A stretch of 21,850 nucleotides of DNA from Bacillota bacterium (GTDB taxonomy: Bacteria > Bacillota > Clostridia > Tissierellales > Peptoniphilaceae), in NCBI GenBank assembly GCA_023442495.1, contig JAEZZB010000012.1:1-21850 (forward strand), in the 5' to 3' direction. The position numbers and the translations under genes are program-made. Each line of letters opens with the position of its first letter. Within the stretch, counting starts at the first letter, position 1. Shown in pieces: positions 7,355 through 16,109 of this stretch. Below the pieces are notes generated by a model that was given only the letters and a program-made list of their open reading frames with translations, did no database searches and was not told the DNA's origin.

Positions 7355-7603
7355 CTACATAGCTTCCAGCTTCTGATAAATTTCAACTGGAACATTACAT
7401 TTTAATGCTCGATTTAGATTTTTTCCTTTTATGGTTTTATCAATGCAATATTTATCTTTACATATATAAGCACCTCTACCATTTAATTTACCAGTAAAAT
7501 CAATATTAATCTCACCGGATTTATTTTTTACCACTCTAAACAATTCATCTTTATGTCTATGTTTACCACAAACTATGCATTTTCTTATTTTTATATTATT
7601 CAT
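7355..7603 (-). CDS. ylxR: YlxR family RNA-binding protein
   Basis: The 82-residue protein matches the YlxR family: RKCIVCGKHRHKDELFRVVK near the N-terminus (CxxC at 9-12) and GRGAYICKD in the middle. This small basic protein is encoded between nusA and infB in most Firmicutes. In Bacillus subtilis it has been reported to bind and modulate RNase P (RnpM). The ATG at 7603 has no clear Shine-Dalgarno sequence and lies six bases after the nusA stop, so its translation probably relies on ribosomes finishing nusA. The L7Ae-like ylxQ gene usually found next to it is missing. Confidence 0.93.
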   Translation of the reverse strand: MNNIKIRKCIVCGKHRHKDELFRVVKNKSGEINIDFTGKLNGRGAYICKDKYCIDKTIKGKNLNRALKCNVPVEIYQKLEAM

Positions 7604-7609
7604 TTTATT

Positions 7610-8812
7610 TTATTCATCTTCAGTTAAATCAGAATTAACAATTTCTGAATCTTCGATATTATTATTGTCTTTTGAATCTAATAACTCATTGTCATTAATT
7701 TCTACAGTATTGTTTTCTTCAACTGTTTTTGTTTTTGGTTCTAATAAATTCTTTTCTAATTCAGGTAATATCTCATCTCTCATAGAATCACCTTTAATAT
7801 CAATTTTCCAGTTTGTTAATTTAGCTGCTAATCTTACATTTTGACCTTCTTTGCCGATAGCTAATGATAATTGATCATCTGGTACAAAAGCAACAGCTTC
7901 CTTATTAGCCTCATCAACAAATATATCTGTAACTTCTGCTGGTGAAAGAGAATTTGATAAATAAACTTTATTATCTTTACTCCAGACAATAATATCTATC
8001 TTTTCATCATTTATTTCTTCAACTATTGAATTTACTCTACTACCTTTTACTCCTACTGCAGCTCCAACAGGATCAATACTCGGATCATTTGCATATACTG
8101 CAATTTTAGTTCTAAATCCCGCTTCTCTTGAAATTGACATTATTTCAACTGTTCCTGAGCTTATTTCAGGAACTTCTAGTTCAAATAATCTCGTTACTAA
8201 TTCTGGATCTTTTCTAGAAAGTATAATTTGAGCTCCTTTAGTAGTCTCTTTTACATCTTTGACATATACTTTAATTCTATCACCAGGATTGAATTCTTCA
8301 CCTGGTACTCTTTCTCTTTCAGATATAACACCTTCTGATTTACCAAGATCTACATAAATATTATTGAAATCTATTCTTTGAACAGTACCATTTATTAATT
8401 CATGTTTTTTATCGATATAGCTATCATAAACAACTCTTCTTTCAGCATCTCTAATTTGTTGAATTACTATATTTTTAGCCTTTTGTGCAGCAACTCTTAA
8501 AAATAATTTTGGCATTACTTTAATCTTTATAGTTTGTCCAATTTTTGCTCTTTTAGAATGAACTAAAGCTTCTTCCAAAGTAATTTGATAGTCAGAATCT
8601 TTTACATCATCTTTTGTTTCCACTACTTCTTTTAATGCATATACTTTAGTATCACCTGTTTCGTGATTTATTGATATTTCTACATTATTAGCTTTATAAT
8701 TTTCCTCATAGCTTTTTTGTAATGCTTTTTCTAAAGCTTGCAATATTTCGTCTTTTTTTATTCCTTTTTCTTTTTCAATTTCATCAAGTGCTCTAATAAA
8801 ATCTTTATTCAT
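7610..8812 (-). CDS. nusA: Transcription termination/antitermination factor NusA
   Basis: The 400-residue protein binds RNA polymerase and the nascent RNA and modulates pausing, intrinsic termination and antitermination. The N-terminal polymerase-binding domain spans about 1-125, an S1 RNA-binding domain about 138-203, KH1 contains GVKGSRV (254-260), and KH2 contains AIGKEGQNVRLAAKLTNWKI (318-337). The last 55 residues are an acidic, Asn/Asp-rich tail of low complexity instead of the E. coli AR repeats, as in other Firmicutes with a longer tail. AGGGAG precedes the ATG at 8812. It lies 8 bases after rimP. The operon leader contains a terminator-like hairpin, a natural place for NusA feedback. 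Confidence 0.98.
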   Translation of the reverse strand: MNKDFIRALDEIEKEKGIKKDEILQALEKALQKSYEENYKANNVEISINHETGDTKVYALKEVVETKDDVKDSDYQITLEEALVHSKRAKIGQTIKIKVMPKLFLRVAAQKAKNIVIQQIRDAERRVVYDSYIDKKHELINGTVQRIDFNNIYVDLGKSEGVISERERVPGEEFNPGDRIKVYVKDVKETTKGAQIILSRKDPELVTRLFELEVPEISSGTVEIMSISREAGFRTKIAVYANDPSIDPVGAAVGVKGSRVNSIVEEINDEKIDIIVWSKDNKVYLSNSLSPAEVTDIFVDEANKEAVAFVPDDQLSLAIGKEGQNVRLAAKLTNWKIDIKGDSMRDEILPELEKNLLEPKTKTVEENNTVEINDNELLDSKDNNNIEDSEIVNSDLTEDE

Positions 8813-8820
8813 ATCTCCCT

Positions 8821-9282
8821 CTAAAATCTTATTGCAATTTTTATATTACTAATATCTTTTCTATTAAAACTTTTTTTAATTCCATTTTCTAGTTCAATTA
8901 CAAGATTTTCTCTGTCATATGAATCTAAATAACCTTCATATTCTTTTAATTGATCAATTTTTTTATATAAATGGACATTTATTTCATTTCCTAAATTTCT
9001 TCTTAAATCATCGTCAGTCTTTAAAGGTCTATTCAAGTCTGGAGATGATACTTCAAGATAATAACTAGTATCAATGGGGTCTATTTCATCCAATCTAGTA
9101 TCTAAGTATCTTGAAACAATTTCAGTATCATCTAAAGACACTCCATCTTCTTTATAAATATAAAATCTAAGTCTATTTTCACCATCTTCGTTGATAAATT
9201 CCAAATCAACTAATTCATATCCTAAATTTTCTATTTCGGGTTCTAATTGTGCTCTTAAATCTTCAAGAAGTTTGTTTTGCAT
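8821..9282 (-). CDS. rimP: Ribosome maturation factor RimP
   Basis: The 153-residue product is needed for 30S subunit assembly. Family features are GYELVDLEFINEDGENRLRFYI, the SRYLDTRLDEIDPI region and YYLEVSSPDLNRPLKTDDDLRR, followed by the small C-terminal SH3-like domain (KEYEGYLDSYDRENLVIEL). The ATG at 9282 has a strong AAGGAG ribosome site. It is the first gene of the rimP-nusA-ylxR-infB operon and is preceded by its own promoter and a leader hairpin. Length is normal. Confidence 0.96.
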   Translation of the reverse strand: MQNKLLEDLRAQLEPEIENLGYELVDLEFINEDGENRLRFYIYKEDGVSLDDTEIVSRYLDTRLDEIDPIDTSYYLEVSSPDLNRPLKTDDDLRRNLGNEINVHLYKKIDQLKEYEGYLDSYDRENLVIELENGIKKSFNRKDISNIKIAIRF

Positions 9283-9294
9283 CTGTACTCCTTC

Positions 9295-9324
9295 AATAAA
9301 TAAAGAGTGGGTCTAACCCACTCT
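9295..9324 (-). terminator. Terminator-like hairpin in the rimP leader
   Basis: Bases 9304-9312 and 9316-9324 form a perfect 9-bp stem (AGAGTGGGT) with a three-base loop, followed on the minus strand by TTTATTTATT and only a few bases later by the rimP ribosome site. It can end transcripts coming from polC. Because the rimP promoter (9347-9375) lies upstream of it, it also lies within the rimP mRNA leader and so may act as an attenuator of the rimP-nusA-infB operon. No alternative antiterminator pairing was found by eye. Confidence 0.7.
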
Positions 9325-9346
9325 CTAGTAACTTCTATCTTTTCAC

Positions 9347-9375
9347 ATTATATCAATTTATTTAGATATAGTCAA
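9347..9375 (-). promoter_or_regulatory. Promoter of the rimP-nusA-infB operon
   Basis: TTGACT (9375-9370) and TATAAT (9352-9347) are separated by exactly 17 bases on the minus strand. The -35 begins inside the last bases of polC. Transcription should start near 9340, giving a leader of about 58 bases that contains the hairpin at 9304-9324. Confidence 0.8.
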
Positions 9376-9377
9376 AT

Positions 9378-12300
9378 TTATATTGAAAAAAAGTCAATTT
9401 GATTTGTATCTTGTAATTTATCTAAAATTTTAGTTTTTTCTAAATATTCTAAAGTTTTTTTACCAATTTTTGCTCTTTTTGCAAAATCTTCTTTTGAAAT
9501 AAATTCACCTTTTTTCCTAGCTTCAGCTATTTTTATAGCCATTGATTCTGATACCGTAGGTAATGCCGTAAGTGGTGGTCGTATTAAACCTTTATCTACC
9601 ACAACAAAATTTATTGGATCAGACTTGTATAAATCTATATCGTCAAATTTAATATCTCTTGCATACATTTCTTCAGCTAATTCATATAAATATATTTTTG
9701 ATATATCTTCATTATTCTCTTTATCATTTTTAATGGTATCAAGTAATAAAGACAAATAATTTAGACCTTTAGAAATATGTTCATATTTAAAATCTGATAC
9801 AGAATTTGTGAATATTACTGCATAGAAATATTCTGGCATATGAACTTTAAAATATGCAAGTCGATAACTCATCATAACATATGCAACAGCATGTGCTTTT
9901 GGAAACATGTATTTTATCTTCAAACATGAATCAATATACCAATCAGGCACATTGTTATTTTTCATTTCAGTGATTTGTTCTTCTTTAAGTCCTTTGCCTT
10001 TTCTTACTTGCTCCATAATATCAAAGGACAATTTACTATCAAGACCTTTAGCAATAAGATAATTCATTATATCATCTCTTGTACAAATAGCTCCTTTTAA
10101 GTCAGTTATTTCATTTCTAATTAATTCCTGAGCATTTCCAAGCCATACATCTGTACCATGTGATAAACCAGATATTCTTATAAGTTCTTCAAATGTGGTA
10201 GGTTTTGTATCATCAAGCATTCCTCTCACAAATGATGTACCAAATTCTGGTATTCCAAGTGATCCGATATTCTTATTAGAATAATCGTGTTTTATATTAA
10301 GGCTTTCAGTTGAAGAAAATATTTTCATAGTATCTTTATCACTTAAATCTATCTTAGCTGCATCAATCCCACTCATATCAGTTAGTAATCTTATCATTGT
10401 AGGAACATTATGTCCTAATAAATCAAGTTTTAATAGATTGCTATCAATTGCATGATAATCAAAGTGTGTAGTAATAATTCCTGTAGAAATATCATCTGCA
10501 GGATATTGAACTGGAGTAAAATCTTCTATATCTTTGTCTTCTGGTACTATTATTAACCCGCCTGGATGTTGACCAGAACTTCTTTTAACACCAACAATCA
10601 TCCTCTTAACTCTATTCATTGAAGCGTTATCAGTTTTAATTGTAGTATCATTTGGATAGAATTCCTTAAATTTTCTTGCCATTCCATAAGCTATATTATC
10701 TTGTATAGTTCCAAGAGTTCCAGCCTTAAATACTTTATTTTTACCGAATAAGCTTTCTGTGTATCTATGAATTTTAGATTGATAAACAGAAGCAAAATTT
10801 AGATCTATATCAGGTTCTTTATTACCGCTAAAGCCTAGAAATGTTTCAAATGGAATATCAAATCCATCTCTTTTCATTTCAATATTACAATTTGGGCAAT
10901 TTTTTATTGGTAAGTCAACACCTGTTGTGTATTTGCCATCTGTAATAAATTCGTTATGATGACATTTTTCACATATATAGTGCGGTGGTAATGGATTTAC
11001 TTCTGTAATTTCTGCCATTGTAGCAGCAAAAGAAGAGCCGACACTACCTCTTGAACCTACTAAATACCCATCTTCATTAGATTTTCTTACAAGCATTCTA
11101 GCTATTATATATAATGCAGCATAACCATTAGATATAATTGAATTTAATTCTCTATCAAGTCTTTCTTTTACAATTTCTGGTAATCTTTCACCATATATGT
11201 TTTTTGCAACTTGATGAGCTTCTTCAGTAAGAGTTTTTTCAGCATCTTTAATTCTTGGAGGGAATGTTCCATCTGCTATTGGTGAAATATTATCAATCAA
11301 GTCATTCAATTTATATGTATTGAATATAACTGCATCTTCTCTATCTTGATTATTTAAATATTCGAAATTATCAAGCATTTCTCTAGTATTTTTTAAATAG
11401 AATGCACCAGAGTTTTCAAGTCCTCTTTTTCTTGGATAATTTTTTAAAATATTTCTATATGGATAATCTTTCTTATCAAGATAATATACATCACCTATTG
11501 CAATGAATAATTTATTTTGTTGTTTTGCAAGCTCTATAATCTTTTTATTTATTTCCTCAAGGTGTTTTTCATCCTTAATATATCCCTTATTTATTAAATG
11601 TTGTGAAAAGTCTTTTGGTACTATGGTTACAAAATCAAAAAATCTTAATTCATCTAAAAGAATATTGTCACTATATTTTAATGATACTAATTTAAATAGT
11701 TTAGATTTATAATTTCCAGTACCTATTAAAAGACCTTCTCTATTATCTTTTAATATTTTTAAAGGAATTCCAGGCTCCCTATTATAATATTCAAGATTAG
11801 ATTTTGAAACTATAATATATAGATTTTTAAGTCCAATTTTATTCCTAGCATATATTATATTTTGGAAATTCATATTATGTGAAATAGGCATAGAAGTTTT
11901 TATTTTATTGATTTCATTATTAAATTCATATCCTAAATCTTTAATTTCTTCAATCATTTTAATAAAAATTTCGCCAGTAGCAATAGCATCATCAATAGCT
12001 CTATGGTGATTTTTAAGAGCAACTTTATATTTTGTTGCAAGAGTTCCAAGTTTATGATTTGTAAATTCAGGATTTATAGCCCTTGAAATATATAATGTAT
12101 CGACATAAACTGGCTTAAAATCAATACCAAGTTCATTTGATTTTTGAATTATAAATCCTAAATCAAATTCTGCATTTTGGGCAACAAGTACGCTATCAGA
12201 ACAAAATTCCAAGAAATCTGGTAATACTTCATGTATTTCTTTTTCATTAATTACCATTTCATTAGTGATACCTGTTAGTTCAGTTGTAAAATCAGACAAC

Positions 12301-13580
12301 GGTTCTTTTGGGTTTACAAATCTTTGATATTTATCGATTATTACTTGATTTCTTATTTTAACTGCACCAATTTCAATTATTTTATCCGTAAAATTAGAAA
12401 GACCTGTAGTTTCAATATCAAATACTACAAAATCTTTATTAGTTATATCCTCATTATTATAATTAGTCAATATAGATGGAAAATCTTCGTATATATTAGT
12501 TTGTAATCCTAGATTTAATTTAATTGAATTTTTTTTAGCTGCTTTATATATTTCTGGATAAGCTTGAACATTGAATAAATCTGTAACACCAATTGTATTA
12601 TGCCCAAAAGATTTTAATCTCTTAAATAGATTATTAATATCTACGACAGATTCAAGTTGTGTATATTTTGTATGTATATTAAATTCAATTCTCTTATTTG
12701 CTTCTAAATCGACTTTCTCTGGAAGTATTATTTCTTCTATTGAAGATACATTTATGAGATTTGTTTTTGCATAGTCATCAAATTTATAGACTCCAGAAAC
12801 TATAGCACCCATTCCTTCTTTAAAATTATCTTTAAAATAGTCTAATTTTTCATTTTTAACATAAACTTTACATGATACTGCATTTGAGCCATCATCTAAA
12901 TCAAAAGACACAAAAGCTCCATTTTTTATCATAAAATAATTAAGTTCATATACATGTCCTTTTAATGCTATTTTGTCTGTATCCTCCTCTAAATCTTCAA
13001 TATCTGTAAAATTTTTAGGTGCAGATTTAATAAATCCAAATTTAAAACTTCCATTTTCTTTAGACATAGTATTAGTTTTGATTATATTTTCATTCTTTTT
13101 GCTTAATTTTTCAGCCTCTTTTATTTCATTGATTAGTTCAATTTCTTTTTGTCTTTTAATTTCATCAAAATCAATATCATTTAGTTTTTCATTCATTTCA
13201 AGTTTAATAATATATTGCAATTTTTCCATTTTAGTCATAAATGATTTGAATGTATTGTTTTTAATATAATAATCTTTTTCTTTTTCATCATTAAAAAGAA
13301 CTTTACAGATATTATCATTAGTTATGCATTCTAAATTTGGATATATATTATTAAAATACTCTAAAATACTTTCAAGATATATTATATTGAAATTTAAATT
13401 AAGACCATATCCACCTAATTTTTCACTAAAAAAAATATCTATTAAAGATTCATCAATTAAATTTCTAGACAAAAAATTAATTTCTAATTCATTTTCCATT
13501 TTAAAAAACGAAACTTCATCTAATATAAGTTTCGCTTTATAATTTTCATTAAATTCGCTTAGTACATTACTAAAATCCAT
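9378..13580 (-). CDS. polC: DNA polymerase III PolC, Gram-positive type
   Basis: This 1400-residue replicative polymerase (Bacillus PolC is 1437) copies DNA and proofreads. In order: a divergent N-terminal region, an OB fold (about 200-285), PHP part 1 (about 298-365), a DEDDh exonuclease inserted in PHP (D388, E390, D473, H526, D531), PHP part 2 (about 570-705), and the polymerase core with VGSRGSVGSS (841-850). Four cysteines (870, 873, 895, 898) form a zinc site. Palm aspartates are in PDIDLNF (D924, D926); GVKRSSGQHPGG, FPKAHAVAYV and a C-terminal tail ending NQIDFF (beta-clamp-binding type) follow. Proofreading and polymerase residues look intact, but the PHP metal ligands are replaced (NIH for HxH, TDL for TDH, GLQ for GLE and others). 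AGGGGG precedes the ATG. It follows rseP by 10 bases with no ispG between. Confidence 0.98.
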   Translation of the reverse strand: MDFSNVLSEFNENYKAKLILDEVSFFKMENELEINFLSRNLIDESLIDIFFSEKLGGYGLNLNFNIIYLESILEYFNNIYPNLECITNDNICKVLFNDEKEKDYYIKNNTFKSFMTKMEKLQYIIKLEMNEKLNDIDFDEIKRQKEIELINEIKEAEKLSKKNENIIKTNTMSKENGSFKFGFIKSAPKNFTDIEDLEEDTDKIALKGHVYELNYFMIKNGAFVSFDLDDGSNAVSCKVYVKNEKLDYFKDNFKEGMGAIVSGVYKFDDYAKTNLINVSSIEEIILPEKVDLEANKRIEFNIHTKYTQLESVVDINNLFKRLKSFGHNTIGVTDLFNVQAYPEIYKAAKKNSIKLNLGLQTNIYEDFPSILTNYNNEDITNKDFVVFDIETTGLSNFTDKIIEIGAVKIRNQVIIDKYQRFVNPKEPLSDFTTELTGITNEMVINEKEIHEVLPDFLEFCSDSVLVAQNAEFDLGFIIQKSNELGIDFKPVYVDTLYISRAINPEFTNHKLGTLATKYKVALKNHHRAIDDAIATGEIFIKMIEEIKDLGYEFNNEINKIKTSMPISHNMNFQNIIYARNKIGLKNLYIIVSKSNLEYYNREPGIPLKILKDNREGLLIGTGNYKSKLFKLVSLKYSDNILLDELRFFDFVTIVPKDFSQHLINKGYIKDEKHLEEINKKIIELAKQQNKLFIAIGDVYYLDKKDYPYRNILKNYPRKRGLENSGAFYLKNTREMLDNFEYLNNQDREDAVIFNTYKLNDLIDNISPIADGTFPPRIKDAEKTLTEEAHQVAKNIYGERLPEIVKERLDRELNSIISNGYAALYIIARMLVRKSNEDGYLVGSRGSVGSSFAATMAEITEVNPLPPHYICEKCHHNEFITDGKYTTGVDLPIKNCPNCNIEMKRDGFDIPFETFLGFSGNKEPDIDLNFASVYQSKIHRYTESLFGKNKVFKAGTLGTIQDNIAYGMARKFKEFYPNDTTIKTDNASMNRVKRMIVGVKRSSGQHPGGLIIVPEDKDIEDFTPVQYPADDISTGIITTHFDYHAIDSNLLKLDLLGHNVPTMIRLLTDMSGIDAAKIDLSDKDTMKIFSSTESLNIKHDYSNKNIGSLGIPEFGTSFVRGMLDDTKPTTFEELIRISGLSHGTDVWLGNAQELIRNEITDLKGAICTRDDIMNYLIAKGLDSKLSFDIMEQVRKGKGLKEEQITEMKNNNVPDWYIDSCLKIKYMFPKAHAVAYVMMSYRLAYFKVHMPEYFYAVIFTNSVSDFKYEHISKGLNYLSLLLDTIKNDKENNEDISKIYLYELAEEMYARDIKFDDIDLYKSDPINFVVVDKGLIRPPLTALPTVSESMAIKIAEARKKGEFISKEDFAKRAKIGKKTLEYLEKTKILDKLQDTNQIDFFSI

Positions 13581-13590
13581 TTAATTCCCC

Positions 13591-14583
13591 CTAAAACAAA
13601 TTAATAACGTCTTTTACTGAAACAATGGCTATTAATCCTAATAGAAAAATAAATCCAATAATAGTAATAGTTTGTTCAAATTTTTTATTAATTGGTTTTC
13701 CAATTATCATTTCTATAAGTATAAATACTAGTTTTGATCCATCTAATGCTGGTATTGGTAATAAATTGAAGAAACCTAGATTTATTGATATAAAGGCACT
13801 AAATAATAGAAATGATAAAAATCCCATTTCTAATGTTTGACCTACTTGATTTATAACACCAATTGGTCCTGATAGTTGATTAAAACCTAATATTCCAGTA
13901 AATAAACCTTTCAAAGCTTCCCAAATTGATCCAATCATGAAAAATAACATATTCCAAGAATAAAGTAAATTACTTGAAAAGTTATTTATAAATTTAGGTG
14001 TGATACCTATTAATTTACCATCTTTATTTTCTAAAGGAGTAATATTGAATTCTAATAATTCTCCATTTCTGTTAATCTTTACTAAAATTTTACCGCTAGA
14101 TTCATTTATATACTGATTAACTTGATTGAACAAATTAATATTTTTATTGTCAATACTAACTATTGTATCTCCTGACTTTATACCAGCTTCTGCAGCAGGC
14201 ATATTAGAACTTACAGTATCTATAGTAGTTGACACATGACCTTGGAAAGATGCTATTCCAAATATTACAACAAATGCAAATAGTAAATTCACAAATGGTC
14301 CAGCAAATACTGTTAAAAATCTTCTGATAGGTGCTGAATTTTCAAAAGACCTTGGATCATCTGAAGATTCATCTTCACCTTCCATACTTACATACCCTCC
14401 TATTGGTAGCGCTCTTAAGGAATATTTAGTTTCACCTTTTTGTTTATTTAAAATACTCGGTCCCATACCAATTGAAAATTCATTAACTTTTATATTTGAT
14501 AATTTAGCCCCTAAAAAATGACCACCTTCGTGGATAGTAATAAGGAACATAAACATTAATAAACCAGCAATAATACTTATCAT
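13591..14583 (-). CDS. rseP: Site-2 zinc metalloprotease RseP/RasP
   Basis: The 330-residue polytopic membrane protease cuts transmembrane segments, in Firmicutes typically anti-sigma factors and leftover signal peptides. The zinc motif HEGGH lies at residues 18-22 in the first membrane helix. A PDZ domain (SNMPAAEAGIKSGDTIVSID) follows in the middle, and the third zinc ligand motif NLLPIPALDGSKL starts at residue 273 (Asp281). The usual LDGG is LDGS here, a mild change. Further helices lie near residues 92-110, 213-235 and 308-325. The start overlaps the cdsA stop as ATGA, so the pair is translationally coupled. In many clostridia dxr lies between cdsA and rseP; here it does not. Confidence 0.96.
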   Translation of the reverse strand: MISIIAGLLMFMFLITIHEGGHFLGAKLSNIKVNEFSIGMGPSILNKQKGETKYSLRALPIGGYVSMEGEDESSDDPRSFENSAPIRRFLTVFAGPFVNLLFAFVVIFGIASFQGHVSTTIDTVSSNMPAAEAGIKSGDTIVSIDNKNINLFNQVNQYINESSGKILVKINRNGELLEFNITPLENKDGKLIGITPKFINNFSSNLLYSWNMLFFMIGSIWEALKGLFTGILGFNQLSGPIGVINQVGQTLEMGFLSFLLFSAFISINLGFFNLLPIPALDGSKLVFILIEMIIGKPINKKFEQTITIIGFIFLLGLIAIVSVKDVINLF

Positions 14584-15365
14584 AAAACAAACCTCATTAA
14601 ATAATCTAATAAATAAATAAATGGTGCAATTAATAGTAATGAGTCAAATCTATCCATTACTCCACCATGTGAATTTAAAATACGAGAGTAATCTTTGATA
14701 CCGACCATTCTCTTAATATGTGATGCAAATAAATCTCCTATTTGTGAAAGGACGGAAACAACAATAGCAAATAAATAAATTAAAATACTATGTTCAATCT
14801 TAAATATATAAACGAAAACAATAGTAAATAAGACTGAACCTATTATACCTCCAATAGAACCTTCAATAGTTTTTTTTGGACTAAGTCTTTCAATTAATTT
14901 ATGCTTTCCAAATAATGTACCAGTAGAATAAGCAAATGTATCGGTAACTGAACTTATAAGAAAAGAGAATAATACCCATCTCATATCATATATTAAAGCT
15001 AAGCTTATATATGGAATAGATATGTAGCAAAATATAAATATAGTTGAAAGCAAACTTTCAAATTTCATATCCTCTTTTAAAACATATATTACAAATAAAA
15101 AAATAAAATAAATAACTATACTAATTAGTAATAGAGTTCGATTTATATAATTTGATAATAGTATAAAAATTATATTAAATAATAAAGAAATATTTAATAA
15201 TGAATCAAATCCAATTCTTTTTAATGCATTATTAAGTTCTACTATAGAGGCTAATGATAATATAGCAAGTCCAAATAATAGAACATATTTATTAATTAAT
15301 GAAATAATAAGTATGAATAAGAATACAAATACTCCTGTAATTATTCTTTTAGACAAATCATTCAT
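14580..15365 (-). CDS. cdsA: Phosphatidate cytidylyltransferase
   Basis: The 261-residue membrane enzyme makes CDP-diacylglycerol from phosphatidate and CTP, the branch point for phosphatidylglycerol and related lipids. The family signature is at residues 215-241 (SHIKRMVGIKDYSRILNSHG, then GVMDRFD). Upstream, SVTDTFAYSTGTLFGKHKL and SPKKTIEGSIGG are the other conserved cytoplasmic loops. About seven or eight hydrophobic segments fill the rest. It overlaps uppS by 8 bases and rseP by the ATGA junction, so the three envelope genes form one coupled block. Confidence 0.97.
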   Translation of the reverse strand: MNDLSKRIITGVFVFLFILIISLINKYVLLFGLAILSLASIVELNNALKRIGFDSLLNISLLFNIIFILLSNYINRTLLLISIVIYFIFLFVIYVLKEDMKFESLLSTIFIFCYISIPYISLALIYDMRWVLFSFLISSVTDTFAYSTGTLFGKHKLIERLSPKKTIEGSIGGIIGSVLFTIVFVYIFKIEHSILIYLFAIVVSVLSQIGDLFASHIKRMVGIKDYSRILNSHGGVMDRFDSLLLIAPFIYLLDYLMRFVL

Positions 15366-16107
15366 TCAAACCACCAAATCTACGATCTCTTTTAAAAAAT
15401 TCTATAATGCAATTAATTAGCACATCTTTATTAAAATCAGGCCACAAACTATCAATGAATAGAAATTCAGCATATGCTACTTGATATAACATAAAGTTTG
15501 AAAGCCTTTTGTCTCCAGCAGTTCTAATCAATAAATCTACAGGAGGTAAATTTCTAGTATCTAGATAATTAGAAATAGTATTTTCGTCCATTTCATTTAA
15601 CAATAGATTACCATTGCTTATATCATTAATCATCTTTTTAGAAGCTCTTAAAATTTCATCTTTCGCTCCATAATTAATTCCTATATTGATAACTAAACCT
15701 GTATTATCCTTAGTTTTATTAATTGCATGATTAATTGCTTTTTGATTTACCATATTTAATTTTGAAATATCGCCCATTATTACAATTTTTGCATTATTTG
15801 AATGTAGTCTATCTAAATATTCTGTAATGAATTTATTTAATAAATCAAATATTGCAGTAATTTCAGTAATTGGTCTTTTCCAATTTTCAGTAGAAAAAGC
15901 ATATAGACTGATTACTTCGATTCCAAAATCACTACAAGCTTCAGCAATTTCAACAACACGTAATGCACCTTCTTTATGGCCTTCTGTTCGCTTTAAGCCA
16001 CGTTTTTTAGCCCATCGCCCATTACCGTCCATAATCATTGCTATGTGTTTTAATGAGTATTCTTGTACATATTCTTTAATCTTTTTATCATCCATATGCT
16101 TTACCAT
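15358..16107 (-). CDS. uppS: Undecaprenyl diphosphate synthase
   Basis: The 249-residue cis-prenyltransferase extends farnesyl diphosphate with eight isopentenyl units to the C55 lipid carrier used for peptidoglycan and wall polymers. Motif MDGNGRWAKKRG holds the catalytic Asp27; YAFSTENWKRP, INYGAKDEILRA, LPPVDLLIRTAGDKRLSNFM and FIDSLWPDF are the other family blocks. The usual RTSGE is RTAGD here, a conservative change. The start is uncertain: the ATG at 16107 is 2 bases after the frr stop, and an in-frame ATG lies four codons later; neither has a clear ribosome site, so coupling to frr is likely. Confidence 0.96.
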   Translation of the reverse strand: MVKHMDDKKIKEYVQEYSLKHIAMIMDGNGRWAKKRGLKRTEGHKEGALRVVEIAEACSDFGIEVISLYAFSTENWKRPITEITAIFDLLNKFITEYLDRLHSNNAKIVIMGDISKLNMVNQKAINHAINKTKDNTGLVINIGINYGAKDEILRASKKMINDISNGNLLLNEMDENTISNYLDTRNLPPVDLLIRTAGDKRLSNFMLYQVAYAEFLFIDSLWPDFNKDVLINCIIEFFKRDRRFGGLNE

Positions 16108-16109
16108 CT

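Noticed and set aside
11503..13542. Several short plus-strand frames within polC
   Set aside because: They lie entirely inside a well-conserved gene, have no ribosome sites, and have low-complexity Ser/Phe/Ile composition.
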